Assembly: GCF_022836875.1 (NCBI RefSeq)
Contig: NZ_CP090376.1
Coordinates: forward strand, 2,604,001 to 2,668,000
Reading direction: 5' to 3'
DNA length: 64,000 nt
Origin: Flavobacterium enshiense
GTDB taxonomy: Bacteria; Bacteroidota; Bacteroidia; Flavobacteriales; Flavobacteriaceae
Made by a program: the position numbers and the translations under genes. The notes under the pieces were generated by a model that ran no database searches, had not been told where the DNA came from, and saw only the letters and a list, made by a program, of their open reading frames with translations. This document shows, in pieces, positions 53,306 to 63,436 of this stretch (position 1 is the stretch's first letter; every line of letters starts with the position of its first letter).

Positions 53306-54812
53306 ATTCTAAAACTTCGCTGTCAAGCTGTAAGCTGTTCAGGAAAGCTATGGATTTTTCAATATCGTAATGTAAAATTCTGTCTTCTTCTACCAATGGT
53401 ACTTCTTCACGGTATGATTTCACGAAACTCTCAATAAATTCACTTGATTTTAGAGGTCTTCTGAATTCGATCGCCTGAGAAGCATTCATCAATTCAATAG
53501 CTAAAATACGTTCAAGATTTTCCATAATCTTCAAACATTTCGTAGCCGCATTAGCCCCCATACTCACGTGATCTTCCTGCCCGTTTGAAGAAACGATACT
53601 GTCGATACTCGCAGGAGTAGCCAACTGCTTGTTCTGGCTAACGATACTCGCAGCCGTGTATTGCGGAATCATAAACCCTGAATTCAATCCCGGATTACTT
53701 ACCAAAAACGCTGGCAATTCTCTTAATCCTGAAATCAACTGATAAGTTCTTCTTTCAGAGATGTTTCCAATTTCAGCCAAGGCGATTCCTAAAAAGTCCA
53801 AAGCCAAAGCCAAAGGCTGTCCATGGAAATTTCCTCCGGAAATAATCAGATCTTCATCCACAAAAATATTAGGGTTATCAGTAACCGAATTTATCTCTGT
53901 TTTAAACACTTTTTTCACATAGTCAATAGCATCTTTTGAAGCACCGTGAACCTGAGGAATACAACGGAAAGAATACGGATCCTGTACGTGTTGTTTTGGC
54001 TGAGCAATAATTTCGCTGTCTTCCAATAATTCCTGGAAACGTCTTGCCGTATTTATTTGCCCTTTATGTGGACGGACAATGTGGATCAATTCATTAAAAG
54101 GTTCGATTCTTCCATCAAAACCTTCCAAGGAAATCGCACCGATTACATCTGCCAGGTATGTTAATTTCATCGCTTTCAAAAGAATGTAGCAACCGTATGA
54201 ACTCATGAACTGTGTTCCGTTTAATAAGGCCAAACCTTCTTTTGACTGCAATTCGATTGGTTTCCAATTCATTTTCTCCAACACTTTCTTTGCAGGCTGG
54301 CGGAAGCCGTCAACATAAACCTCTCCTTCTCCAATCAGCGGTAATGACAAATGTGCCAAAGGTGCCAAATCTCCAGATGCCCCTAATGAGCCCTGAGTAT
54401 AAACTACCGGCAAAATATCATTATTATAAAAATCAATTAGACGTTCAACTGTTACTAATTGAACACCTGAATTTCCGTAGCTCAACGATTTAATTTTAAG
54501 CAACAACATGATTTTCACAATCTCGTGCGGCACTTCTTCTCCCGTTCCACAAGCATGGGATTTCACTAAATTCTCCTGAAGCTTTGTAAGGTTTTCATTA
54601 GAGATTTTGATGTTGCATAACGACCCAAAACCAGTATTGATGCCATAAATAGGCTCACTGTGCGACTGCATTTTCTCATCCAGATAAGCACGGCATTTTT
54701 CAATGTTGATGCGTGCCTCTTCAGACAATTCAAGGGTTTTATTCTGGGAAACGATTTCCTGAAGTAATTCCAGAGAAAAAACATCAGAACTAATATAATG
54801 TACTGTATCCAT
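53304..54812 (-). CDS. hutH: Histidine ammonia-lyase
   Basis: A 502-residue MIO-type ammonia-lyase. The self-forming cofactor triplet A145-S146-G147 is in GSLGASGDLAPLAHL. Substrate-pocket motifs NLVKSHACGTG (H86 at the place of the HAL histidine) and FHGQPLALALDFLGIALAEI support histidine over phenylalanine or tyrosine. It makes urocanate. No hutU, hutI or hutG is next to it, so the rest of the histidine degradation pathway lies elsewhere or is absent. Assignment to HAL and not TAL is by motif only. Confidence 0.88.
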   Translation of the reverse strand: MDTVHYISSDVFSLELLQEIVSQNKTLELSEEARINIEKCRAYLDEKMQSHSEPIYGINTGFGSLCNIKISNENLTKLQENLVKSHACGTGEEVPHEIVKIMLLLKIKSLSYGNSGVQLVTVERLIDFYNNDILPVVYTQGSLGASGDLAPLAHLSLPLIGEGEVYVDGFRQPAKKVLEKMNWKPIELQSKEGLALLNGTQFMSSYGCYILLKAMKLTYLADVIGAISLEGFDGRIEPFNELIHIVRPHKGQINTARRFQELLEDSEIIAQPKQHVQDPYSFRCIPQVHGASKDAIDYVKKVFKTEINSVTDNPNIFVDEDLIISGGNFHGQPLALALDFLGIALAEIGNISERRTYQLISGLRELPAFLVSNPGLNSGFMIPQYTAASIVSQNKQLATPASIDSIVSSNGQEDHVSMGANAATKCLKIMENLERILAIELMNASQAIEFRRPLKSSEFIESFVKSYREEVPLVEEDRILHYDIEKSIAFLNSLQLDSEVLE

Positions 54813-54941
54813 TTTGCGTGGTTATATTAAGGGGGCAAAATTCAGCAAATTGCGTTTAAAAAGCAAGATTTATTATTAGTATTTCATTATGAAAAATTAT
54901 AGGATACAATTATTATATTTGGGCATCAAAAACTATTAAAC

Positions 54942-56306
54942 ATGAAAAACACACTTTACCTTTTGCTGGTAGTAGTTCTCGCTTCTTTTACGACGCCAAA
55001 AGAAACCATTACCGTTTCCGGGAAAATCACTAATACAGAAGACGGCAAACTAAAGATTAAAGGAGAATCTTTTGAAAAAGAAATCATTTTAAAAGCTGAC
55101 GGAACATTTTCTGAAACCCTGCAGATTGATTACAACGGAACTTATAATTTCGCTACAAAAGCGAATCGTACTTCTTTGTATTTAACAAAAGGAACAGCGC
55201 TTGTAATCAATTTTGATGATAAAAACTTCGCTACGACTTTGAAGTATTCTGGAAAAGGAAGTGCTGAAAATCAATATTTAAGTGATAAATCGGCTACTGT
55301 TAACAAAATGATGGGTAACGTTCAGGAGTTTTACACCTTGGAGGAAACTGCTTTTTTAGCAAAATTGAAAGAGGTAAAAACTTCGATGACAGATTTATTA
55401 AACAAATCAAAAATTACCGATGCAGCTTTCAAGAAAAATGAAATGAAGAGTATCGGATATTTTGAGCAGTTGCAAATTCTGAATTATCCTTCTTACCACG
55501 CTCATTACGCTAAAATTGAAGGTTTTACACCATCAGCCACTTTCCCTAAATTTGATGATAAAATCGATTTGGACAATCAGGAAGACTTCTTATTTTCATC
55601 ATCTTACAAACAGATTGTTGCGACAAAGTTCAATAATGCATTGATGTCTCAAATGGCAGAAAATGAGGAATACACATCCAAATTAGCATTGCCTGAAATC
55701 AAAAAAGTAAAAAGCCCGGCAATCAAAAATGCTCATATTCAAAATTTATCATATGAAGTAAGCGCAGGAAATCCTGATGCAGCGATGCTTTACAATGAAT
55801 TAATGGCAATGTCTTCTGACGAAAAGTTCAAAAAAGACCTGACTGTTAAATTCAACAAAATAAAAACCTTAACTCCTGGAAATATTTCCCCTAAATTTGA
55901 TTACGAAAACTTTAAAGGCGGAAAAACAACTTTAGAAAGCTTAAAAGGAAAATACGTTTACATTGACGTTTGGGCAACATGGTGCGGGCCTTGCCGTCGT
56001 GAAATTCCAAGCTTACAAAAAGTGGAAGAGCAATATCACGGTAAAAACATTGAATTCGTAAGCCTTTCTATCGATACTAAAAAAGACTACGAAAAATGGA
56101 GAAAATTTGTGGAAGAAAAGAAACTTGGCGGTGTTCAGTTAATTGCCGACAATGACTGGAATTCTAAATTCGTACAAGATTATGCCATCGAAGGTATTCC
56201 GAGATTCATTTTAGTAGATCCGAAAGGTAACATTATCTCTGCAGATGCTCCTCGCCCATCCGATCCTAAATTGATCGCTAAATTTGAGGAATTAGGCATT
56301 AAATAG
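54942..56306 (+). CDS. TlpA-like thioredoxin-fold protein
   Basis: A 454-residue secreted protein: signal peptide (LYLLLVVVLASFTTPKET), an N-terminal beta domain resembling DUF4369 (about 25-125), a helical middle, and a C-terminal thioredoxin domain (about 310-454). The active site is WCGPC (W347-C351), with FSLSIDTKKDYEKWRKF and a cis-Pro loop (EGIPRFILVDPKGNI). It should reduce or exchange disulfides in the envelope. A TATATTTG -7 box lies at 54914-54921. Confidence 0.88.
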   Translation: MKNTLYLLLVVVLASFTTPKETITVSGKITNTEDGKLKIKGESFEKEIILKADGTFSETLQIDYNGTYNFATKANRTSLYLTKGTALVINFDDKNFATTLKYSGKGSAENQYLSDKSATVNKMMGNVQEFYTLEETAFLAKLKEVKTSMTDLLNKSKITDAAFKKNEMKSIGYFEQLQILNYPSYHAHYAKIEGFTPSATFPKFDDKIDLDNQEDFLFSSSYKQIVATKFNNALMSQMAENEEYTSKLALPEIKKVKSPAIKNAHIQNLSYEVSAGNPDAAMLYNELMAMSSDEKFKKDLTVKFNKIKTLTPGNISPKFDYENFKGGKTTLESLKGKYVYIDVWATWCGPCRREIPSLQKVEEQYHGKNIEFVSLSIDTKKDYEKWRKFVEEKKLGGVQLIADNDWNSKFVQDYAIEGIPRFILVDPKGNIISADAPRPSDPKLIAKFEELGIK

Positions 56307-56325
56307 CCTTATCAAAATACAAAAA

Positions 56326-56366
56326 TAAACCCTTTCGAAAACTCATTCTGAAAGGGTTTATTTTTT
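56326..56366. terminator. Bidirectional terminator TlpA-like gene / nnrD
   Basis: TAAACCCTTTC (56326-56336) pairs with GAAAGGGTTTA (56350-56360), an 11-bp stem with a 13-nt loop and T-runs on both strands, between convergent genes. Confidence 0.82.
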
Positions 56367-57210
56367 AATATAAACTTAAAAAAGCCTTGCCGAGATTATC
56401 TATGCAGTCCGAAGCAATGAAGGAATGATGCCCGATTTCAGGTACGGCTATGTTTGCCGTTAAACCGTGAAGATAAACTCCCAGAACAGCAGCATCAACG
56501 GCAGCATATCCCTGAGAAAGTAATCCCGCTAGAATTCCGCTTAAAACATCACCACTTCCTGCAGTTGCCAAAGCTTGATTTCCTGTAGTATTCTCAAAAA
56601 CCGAATCCAAATAGACAACATGAGTTGGTGCACCTTTAATCACCAATACAACATCGAAATCCCTTGAAAAAGCTTTCACTTTTTCCATCATTTCGTCATG
56701 AGAACTCCAGCTTCCGATCAAGCGTTCCAATTCTTTTTTATGAGGTGTTAAAACGGCCTGATTTGGTAACATTTCAAACCATGATTTGTTTTCGGAGAGA
56801 ATATTCAAAGCATCTGCATCAATAACCATCGGGAGCGTTGTCATTTTCAGAAAATGATACAAGGCGTGCTGGGTATCCGAATGTTGTCCCAATCCCATTC
56901 CTATCGCAACAGCATCAACTTTAATTTTATACCCAATAGCTGTTATGTGATCTGTGTAATCATCAGTTATAACCATTGCTTCTGGAAGAGCCGTCTGGAT
57001 GATTTCATAACCACATTTGGGAATATAGGCCGTAACTAAACCCGCACCCGCTTTAAGACAAGCTTTTGAAGAAAGGCAAACAGAACCCATTTTTCCATAG
57101 CTTCCACCCACAATCAAAGCATGCCCCTGGACACCTTTGTGGCTGTTCCCGGAAATTGGTCTGAAACGTTTTAAAGCTTCATTTCTATCTATCAATACAG
57201 TATTTTCCAT
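56365..57210 (-). CDS. nnrD: ADP-dependent NAD(P)H-hydrate dehydratase (NnrD type)
   Basis: A 281-residue ribokinase-like enzyme that repairs damaged NAD(P)H hydrates. Landmarks are [55 protein letters not shown] and the catalytic [14 protein letters not shown]. It lacks the epimerase half (NnrE/YjeF-N), so it is the single-domain form. Divergent from the threonine leader and thrABC. Confidence 0.9.
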   Translation of the reverse strand: MENTVLIDRNEALKRFRPISGNSHKGVQGHALIVGGSYGKMGSVCLSSKACLKAGAGLVTAYIPKCGYEIIQTALPEAMVITDDYTDHITAIGYKIKVDAVAIGMGLGQHSDTQHALYHFLKMTTLPMVIDADALNILSENKSWFEMLPNQAVLTPHKKELERLIGSWSSHDEMMEKVKAFSRDFDVVLVIKGAPTHVVYLDSVFENTTGNQALATAGSGDVLSGILAGLLSQGYAAVDAAVLGVYLHGLTANIAVPEIGHHSFIASDCIDNLGKAFLSLY

Positions 57211-57257
57211 AGGTATGAGCTTTATATAAAATTACAAAAATTAACTGTTTCAAAAAT

Positions 57258-57303
57258 TAATTTTGCAAGAAAATATTTTGTAATCCAAAAAGGCTTAAAT
57301 TTG
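57258..57303 (+). promoter_or_regulatory. Candidate promoter elements of the threonine operon
   Basis: Two TAnnTTTG-type -7 boxes lie before the leader peptide: TAATTTTG at 57258-57265 (start near 57271, 37-nt leader) and TAAATTTG at 57296-57303 (start almost at the ATG at 57308). Neither has a TTG at 19-21 bp, so the choice is open. Confidence 0.4.
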
Positions 57304-57307
57304 TAGT

Positions 57308-57427
57308 ATGTTGAGTAACAATCATTCATACAGTGTTTCATCCACAACCACTTCTTTGGTTGCAGTTGCTACTGTAGTTACTTCAACGACGGCTGCAACA
57401 ACTACCACTACCCCGTTTGGGGTATAA
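57308..57427 (+). CDS. thrL: Threonine-rich leader peptide of the thr operon (39 aa)
   Basis: A 39-residue frame 140 nt before thrA. Twelve residues are threonine, in three clusters (residues 13-15, 22-28, and five in a row at 31-35), with valine and alanine between. It ends TTTTTPFGV. The content matches the classical leader of thr operons: when charged tRNA-Thr is scarce, a ribosome stalls and transcription continues into thrA. A 6-bp hairpin TACCCC/GGGGTA (57409-57424) covers its end, and another (CGTGTA/TACACG, 57453-57469) follows. Neither has a proper T-run, so the mechanism is not fixed by sequence. Confidence 0.8.
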   Translation: MLSNNHSYSVSSTTTSLVAVATVVTSTTAATTTTTPFGV

Positions 57428-57567
57428 TCAATTCATATAATCCGTTTGTATACGTGTATTTTTTACACGCAGGAGCTCTTACTCTCTTTTGAGTTATTTA
57501 TCAAAATTTAATCTGTTAACAGGATAAATTCATTCTGAACATTTAAAAATTTAAATATATTTTCATC

Positions 57568-60009
57568 ATGAAAGTCTTAAAATTTGGCGGTACTTCTGTT
57601 GCCAATGCCCATAATATAATAAAAGTTGTAGCTCTTTTGGAGAAATATAAAGAGCGTAAAGTAGTTGTAATTTCTGCTTTAAAAGGAGTGACTGATGCTT
57701 TAAATGAAGCCATTAACAAGTCGCAGTCAAACAATGACGAATACGAAATCATTTTAAAAGAATTGTATCAAAAGCATTGTGATGTTGTCGTTCAAGTAAT
57801 TCCTGAAAAAAACCAGGGAGGCATACTGGAAAAAGTGGAAAGCTGTTTCAGGCAAATCGATAATCTGTTAAAAGGTTCTTTTTACCTTGGGGAATTATCT
57901 CCGAAAAAGAAAGATTTTATTCTGGCTTTTGGTGAAATTCTCTCTTCAAGAATTGTATATGAAAAACTAAAATCCGAAAAACAAAAAGTAGCCTATTGGG
58001 ATGCACAGGAACTAATCGTAACAAATTCAAATTTTGGCAATGCCGAAGTAAATTTTGAATTAACCGATTATTCTATTCAATATTATTTTGAAAGATGTCA
58101 GGCAGACATCATTATTGCTCCTGGTTTTATTGCCAAAGATCAGAATGGAAACATTACTACCCTTGGCCGCGGCGGTTCTGATTATACAGCAGCTATTATC
58201 GCGGCTGCTCTGGATGCCGATCAATTGGAAATTTGGACAGACGTTAGCGGAATGTACACTGCCAATCCCAAAATTGTAAAACAGGCCAAGCCTATAGATC
58301 ATATTTTATACAGAGAGGCCATGGAACTTTCACATTTTGGAGCTAAGGTTTTGTATGCTCCGACAATTCAACCTGTTCTAAATAAAAATATTCCGGTACA
58401 AATTAAAAATACTTTTGAACCTGAAGCCATAGGCACACTTATAGACAACAAAAAGAATGACAGCAGAAATCCCGTTAAAGGAATCAGTCATATTGGGGAT
58501 ATTGCATTAATTACAGTTGAAGGTTCTGGTTTAATAGGTGTTTATGGAGTATCTCAAAGACTTTTTGGGGCAATTGCAAAAGAAAAAATCAATATCATTT
58601 TAATTACACAGGCCTCATCGGAACATTCTATATGCATTGCAGTTTCAGAAAACGATTCCCTTAAAGCTAAAGCAGCCATTGATGAAGAATTCAAATACGA
58701 AATCAAACAACAAAAAATTAAGCCTTCACTTGTTGAAAACAATCAGTGCATCATAGCTGTTGTTGGTGAAAACATGAAAAATCATCAGGGCCTAAGTGGA
58801 AAAATATTTAGCACATTAGGAAAAAACAATATAAATATCAGAGCCATTGCTCAGGGCGCATCCGAAAGAAACATATCAGCCGTTATCGATAAAAAAGATG
58901 TAAAAAAAGCTTTGAATTGCCTTCATGAAAAGTTCTTTGAAGGAAATATTAAGCAACTCAACCTTTTTATAGCCGGTGTTGGAAATGTAGGCAGCAAGTT
59001 TATTGAACAAATTCAGCAACAAAAAAGATATTTAAAAGATAACCTGAAGATAAACATCAGAGTAATAGCTGTTTGCAATTCCAAAACTATGGTTTTTGAC
59101 CAGGACGGTATTGATTTAAATAATTGGGAAAATCTTTTAAAAAGAGGAGAAATAGCCTGCATTGATTCATTTCTTTCAAAAGTCGAAGTATTAAACCTTA
59201 GAAACAGCATATTTATTGATAATACGGCAGATAATCAAATCGCATCCATTTACCAGCATTTCTTAAAGCAAAATGTTGCTGTGGTTACCTGCAATAAAAT
59301 TGCATGTTCCTCTGATTATGAAAATTACGTTCAATTAAAAAATCTTTCCCTGAAATATGGAGCACCATTTTTATTTGAGACCAATGTTGGTGCCGGACTC
59401 CCAATAATCAATACACTAAAAAATCTTATTGTTTCAGGTGACAAAGTAAATAAAATCCAAGCCGTATTGTCAGGAAGTTTAAATTTCATCTTTAATAATT
59501 TTAGCGCAGATTGCAGTTTTCATGACGTTGTAAAACAAGCTGGTAATGAAGGGTATACTGAGCCCGATCCCAAAATTGATCTGAGTGGAATTGATGTGAT
59601 GCGGAAAATTTTAATCCTGATCCGGGAAAGTGGTTATCAGATGGAAATAGACCAGATCCAGAATGAATCTTTCCTGCCAAATGAAGTACTGGAAGCAGAA
59701 TCTATCAATGACTTCTTTAAAGCGCTGGAAAAAAATGAAATACATTTTAGAAACCTCTTTTTGGAAGCATCATTGAAAAACTGTCGCTTAAAATATGTAG
59801 CCGAATTTGAAAACGGAAAAGCTAAAGTCGGTCTACAACTGATTGAAAAAGAACATCCGTTTTACAATCTGGAAGGCAAAGATAATATCGTCCTATTTCA
59901 TACTGACAGATATGCCGAACAACCTTTGCTTATTAAAGGCGCAGGTGCTGGTGCTGCGGTAACAGCTTCGGGAATTTTTGCAGATGTAATACGAATCGCT
60001 AACATTTAA
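57568..60009 (+). CDS. thrA: Bifunctional aspartokinase/homoserine dehydrogenase
   Basis: An 813-residue ThrA. Residues 1-290 are aspartate kinase (KVLKFGGTSVANAHN, TTLGRGGSDYTAAIIAAALD), about 315-450 are two ACT regulatory domains, and 465-813 are homoserine dehydrogenase (LFIAGVGNVGSKFIEQIQQQ NAD(P) site, TNVGAGLPIINTLKNLIVSG, AGNEGYTEPDPKIDLSGIDV). It catalyses the first and third steps from aspartate to threonine. ThrA of this layout is commonly inhibited by threonine. First gene of thrABC. Confidence 0.95.
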   Translation: MKVLKFGGTSVANAHNIIKVVALLEKYKERKVVVISALKGVTDALNEAINKSQSNNDEYEIILKELYQKHCDVVVQVIPEKNQGGILEKVESCFRQIDNLLKGSFYLGELSPKKKDFILAFGEILSSRIVYEKLKSEKQKVAYWDAQELIVTNSNFGNAEVNFELTDYSIQYYFERCQADIIIAPGFIAKDQNGNITTLGRGGSDYTAAIIAAALDADQLEIWTDVSGMYTANPKIVKQAKPIDHILYREAMELSHFGAKVLYAPTIQPVLNKNIPVQIKNTFEPEAIGTLIDNKKNDSRNPVKGISHIGDIALITVEGSGLIGVYGVSQRLFGAIAKEKINIILITQASSEHSICIAVSENDSLKAKAAIDEEFKYEIKQQKIKPSLVENNQCIIAVVGENMKNHQGLSGKIFSTLGKNNINIRAIAQGASERNISAVIDKKDVKKALNCLHEKFFEGNIKQLNLFIAGVGNVGSKFIEQIQQQKRYLKDNLKINIRVIAVCNSKTMVFDQDGIDLNNWENLLKRGEIACIDSFLSKVEVLNLRNSIFIDNTADNQIASIYQHFLKQNVAVVTCNKIACSSDYENYVQLKNLSLKYGAPFLFETNVGAGLPIINTLKNLIVSGDKVNKIQAVLSGSLNFIFNNFSADCSFHDVVKQAGNEGYTEPDPKIDLSGIDVMRKILILIRESGYQMEIDQIQNESFLPNEVLEAESINDFFKALEKNEIHFRNLFLEASLKNCRLKYVAEFENGKAKVGLQLIEKEHPFYNLEGKDNIVLFHTDRYAEQPLLIKGAGAGAAVTASGIFADVIRIANI

Positions 60010-60018
60010 TTGAGATCT

Positions 60019-60942
60019 ATGGAAAGTATTAGAATTTTTTCCCCTGCGACTGTAGCGAATCTTTCTTGCGGATTTGATGTTTTAGGCTTGTGCCTGGATA
60101 CTATTGGAGATGAAATGATTGTTCGGAAATCCAATAAAAAAGGTATCCGGATTACCAAAATAACAGGCGCAGATTTACCTCTGGAGATTGACAAAAACGT
60201 AGCCGGCGTTGCCGCTTTGGCATTAGTAAATACGTATGAAACAGATTTTGGTTTCGAAATAGAAATTCATAAAAAAATAAAAGCCGGAAGCGGGATAGGC
60301 AGTTCGGCAGCAAGTGCGGCGGGTGCTGTTTTCGGAATTAATAAATTACTGGGAGAACCTTTTTCCGGTAACGAACTGATATATTATGCAATGAAAGGCG
60401 AAGCTTTAGCCAGCGGCAATGAACATGCGGACAATGTTGCACCTGCCCTTCTTGGCGGCTTTACTTTGGTTCGCGGTTATGATCCTTTGGATGTAATAAA
60501 AATCAAAAGTCCGGAAGAATTGTATGTAACAATCTTGCATCCTCACATCGAACTTAAAACATCCGAAATGAGAGCGATTCTAAAACCTGAAATCAAACTT
60601 AAAAACGCTATCAGGCAATGGGGAAATGTTGGAGGTCTTGTCGCCGGTTTATACACCAATGATTATGATTTAATAGGACGATCCCTTACGGATTATATCG
60701 TAGAACCATTAAGAAGCAAATTTATTCCGGGTTTTGACCAGGCGAAAAAAACTGCGATAGAAAACGGTGCCTTGGGAGCTGGAATTTCAGGTTCAGGGCC
60801 TTCAATTTTTACTTTAAATAAAGGTTTGAAGAATGCTACTTCTGTTAATGATCAATTAAAAGAAATATACCAAAAGAATGACATTCCATTTGAGACGTTT
60901 ATTTCAAAAGTGAACCCAGACGGGATTCGTATAATTGAATAA
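60019..60942 (+). CDS. thrB: Homoserine kinase
   Basis: A 307-residue GHMP kinase that phosphorylates homoserine. The ATP-binding loop is KAGSGIGSSAASAAGAVFGI (about 95-114); SPATVANLSCGFDVLG and ENGALGAGISGSGPSIFTL are the other GHMP motifs. The start is the ATG at 60019, 9 nt after the thrA stop; an earlier TTG at 60010 is unlikely. Confidence 0.93.
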   Translation: MESIRIFSPATVANLSCGFDVLGLCLDTIGDEMIVRKSNKKGIRITKITGADLPLEIDKNVAGVAALALVNTYETDFGFEIEIHKKIKAGSGIGSSAASAAGAVFGINKLLGEPFSGNELIYYAMKGEALASGNEHADNVAPALLGGFTLVRGYDPLDVIKIKSPEELYVTILHPHIELKTSEMRAILKPEIKLKNAIRQWGNVGGLVAGLYTNDYDLIGRSLTDYIVEPLRSKFIPGFDQAKKTAIENGALGAGISGSGPSIFTLNKGLKNATSVNDQLKEIYQKNDIPFETFISKVNPDGIRIIE

Positions 60943-60952
60943 TTTTTGAAAG

Positions 60953-62239
60953 ATGCTATATTACAGTTTACATAACCATGAACATAAAGTAAGTTTTAAA
61001 GAGGCAGTTTTACGTGGATTGGCTCCTGACAAAGGACTGTATTTTCCGGAAAAGATAACGCCTTTAAAAGATTCATTTTATAATACAATTGAAAATTACA
61101 GCAATACTGAAATTGCTTACGAATGCATTAAACAATTTGTTGGCAATGCGATTCCTGAAACAGAATTAAAACAAATAATTGACGAAACCCTTTCATTTGA
61201 TTTCCCGCTTGTTGAAATAGAAAAAGACATTTTTTCCCTTGAACTATTTCATGGCCCCACAATGGCTTTTAAAGATGTCGGTGCCAGGTTTATGTCGCGT
61301 TGTTTAAGTTATTTCAACAATGCTGATGCAAAAACAATTGTTTTAGTAGCCACTTCCGGAGATACCGGTGGTGCCGTTGCCAGTGGTTTTTTGGGAGTAA
61401 AAAATACAGAAGTGGTTATACTTTATCCCAGTGGAAAAGTAAGCGAAATTCAGGAATTACAACTCACTACTTTAGGCAAGAACATTACTGCTTTGGAAGT
61501 AGCCGGCACTTTTGACGATTGTCAGGAAATGGTAAAAAATGCCTTTTCAGACACCAAACTTGAAAATCTTAATCTGACATCTGCGAACTCTATAAATATA
61601 GCACGTTGGCTGCCGCAAATGTTCTATTATTTCTTTGCATACAAGGCTTTAAAAAAACGCCAAAAACAAATCGTAATTTCCTGTCCCAGTGGCAATTTCG
61701 GAAATATATGTGCCGGAGTGATGGCTAAACGATTAGGATTACCTGTTTCACATTTTGTGGCAGCGACAAATGCCAACGACACTGTGCCACGTTTTTTAAA
61801 AAATGGTCATTATCAACCAAGTAAAACCATCGCAACACTTTCAAATGCAATGGATGTTAGTGATCCGAGCAACTTTATAAGAATCCAGGAACTATACAAA
61901 AATAACACGGAAAAGTTTTTCCAAGATTTTACTTCCTATTCATTTAATGACGATAAGGCATTGGAAACTATAAAATTAATTTACAAGAACAGTAACTATA
62001 TAACTGAACCTCACGGTGTAACCGGTTATTTGGGACTAAAAAAAGAGTTAGAAAACAAAAAAGATTCTATTGGTATATTTTTGGAAACTGCCCATCCGAT
62101 AAAATTTTCAGAAACCGTTGAACATACTTTAGATTTAAAACTACAAGTACCAAATCAATTAAAAGACTTATTTAAGAAGCAAAAGGTTAGTATTAAAATA
62201 GAAAACTACACCGATCTTAAAAATTTTTTAAGCTCTTGA
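60953..62239 (+). CDS. thrC: Threonine synthase
   Basis: A 428-residue PLP enzyme that turns O-phosphohomoserine into threonine. The PLP lysine is K107 in FHGPTMAFKDVGARF. The SGDTGGAVASGF phosphate-binding loop, SANSINIARWLPQMFYYFFA and SCPSGNFGNICAGV belong to the family. It follows thrB by 10 nt and ends the operon. Confidence 0.94.
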   Translation: MLYYSLHNHEHKVSFKEAVLRGLAPDKGLYFPEKITPLKDSFYNTIENYSNTEIAYECIKQFVGNAIPETELKQIIDETLSFDFPLVEIEKDIFSLELFHGPTMAFKDVGARFMSRCLSYFNNADAKTIVLVATSGDTGGAVASGFLGVKNTEVVILYPSGKVSEIQELQLTTLGKNITALEVAGTFDDCQEMVKNAFSDTKLENLNLTSANSINIARWLPQMFYYFFAYKALKKRQKQIVISCPSGNFGNICAGVMAKRLGLPVSHFVAATNANDTVPRFLKNGHYQPSKTIATLSNAMDVSDPSNFIRIQELYKNNTEKFFQDFTSYSFNDDKALETIKLIYKNSNYITEPHGVTGYLGLKKELENKKDSIGIFLETAHPIKFSETVEHTLDLKLQVPNQLKDLFKKQKVSIKIENYTDLKNFLSS

Positions 62240-62257
62240 TTTCTGTGGGTACATCAC

Positions 62258-62288
62258 TTTGCCACTCCGTAAAAAATCAATAACTTAG
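62258..62288 (+). promoter_or_regulatory. Promoter of gcvT
   Basis: TTTG at 62258-62261 and TAACTTAG at 62281-62288 (one mismatch to TAnnTTTG) are separated by 19 bp, about 28 nt before the ATG at 62316. Confidence 0.55.
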
Positions 62289-62315
62289 CGACCGAAAACA
62301 AACAATCAACACAAG

Positions 62316-63398
62316 ATGAAAAATACAGCATTAACGCACGTTCACGAAGGTTTAGGAGCAAAAATGGTTCCGTTTGCAGGTTACAACATGCCTGTTCAGT
62401 ATGAAGGAGTTAACATAGAACACGAAACTGTTCGTAACGGCGTAGGTGTTTTTGATGTATCTCACATGGGAGAATTCTTTTTGAAAGGCGAAAATGCTTT
62501 GGCTTTAATTCAGAAAGTAACTTCAAACGATGCATCGAAATTAGTTGACGGAAAAGCACAATATTCTTGTTTACCAAACAATGAAGGTGGAATTGTTGAC
62601 GATTTAATCGTTTATAAAATTGAAGACAATCACTACATGTTAGTAGTTAACGCTTCAAATATTGAAAAAGACTGGAACTGGATTTCTTCTCATAACGATA
62701 TGGGTGTAGATATGCAAAACCTTTCAGACAGCTACTCTTTGTTGGCTATTCAAGGCCCGAAAGCAGCTGAAGCAATGCAGTCGTTAACCTCAATTGATTT
62801 AGTCAACATGCCCTATTATTCTTTCCAAATCGGAGAATTTGCCGGTGTGAAAGATGTAGTTGTTTCTGCAACAGGATATACAGGTTCAGGTGGTTTTGAA
62901 ATCTACTTCAAAAATGAAAATGCTGAATTGATCTGGAACAAAGTATTTGAAGCTGGTGCAGCATTCGGAATCAAACCAATCGGATTAGCAGCTCGTGACA
63001 CTTTACGTTTAGAAATGGGCTTCTGCTTATACGGAAATGACATCAACGACACAACGTCTCCTTTAGAGGCAGGTTTGGGATGGATTACGAAATTCGATAA
63101 AGAATTCACCAATTCTGCAAACCTTAAAAATCAAAAAGAATCAGGCGTTGCTAGAAAATTAGTTGCTTTTGAAATGACTGAGCGCGCTATTCCACGTCAT
63201 GATTATGAAATCGTTGACGGAAGCGGAAGTGTTATTGGAGTTGTTACTTCAGGAACTATGTCGCCGTCAATGAACAAAGGTATCGGTTTAGGCTATGTGC
63301 CAACATCATTATCCTCTGTTGACAGCGAAATTTTCATCAGAATCAGAAAAAATGATGTTGCAGCTAAAGTGGTTAAATTACCATTTTACAAAAAATAA
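62316..63398 (+). CDS. gcvT: Aminomethyltransferase (glycine cleavage system T protein)
   Basis: A 360-residue GcvT, which releases ammonia and passes the methylene group from glycine to tetrahydrofolate. Landmarks: [81 protein letters not shown]. No other gcv gene is adjacent. The gene has its own promoter and terminator. Confidence 0.95.
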   Translation: MKNTALTHVHEGLGAKMVPFAGYNMPVQYEGVNIEHETVRNGVGVFDVSHMGEFFLKGENALALIQKVTSNDASKLVDGKAQYSCLPNNEGGIVDDLIVYKIEDNHYMLVVNASNIEKDWNWISSHNDMGVDMQNLSDSYSLLAIQGPKAAEAMQSLTSIDLVNMPYYSFQIGEFAGVKDVVVSATGYTGSGGFEIYFKNENAELIWNKVFEAGAAFGIKPIGLAARDTLRLEMGFCLYGNDINDTTSPLEAGLGWITKFDKEFTNSANLKNQKESGVARKLVAFEMTERAIPRHDYEIVDGSGSVIGVVTSGTMSPSMNKGIGLGYVPTSLSSVDSEIFIRIRKNDVAAKVVKLPFYKK

Positions 63399-63405
63399 TT
63401 ATCAC

Positions 63406-63436
63406 AAAAGGAGGCTCGAAAGAACCTCCTTTTTTG
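63406..63436 (+). terminator. gcvT terminator overlapping the yebC -33 box
   Basis: AAAAGGAGG (63406-63414) pairs with CCTCCTTTT (63425-63433); a TC/GA pair closes a GAAA loop. The T-run runs into the TTTG -33 box of the next promoter. Confidence 0.8.

Noticed and set aside
57409..57470. A classical attenuator terminator after the threonine leader
   Set aside because: Two short hairpins exist, but neither is followed by a T-run; the T-run seen lies in the loop of the second, so I did not call a terminator.
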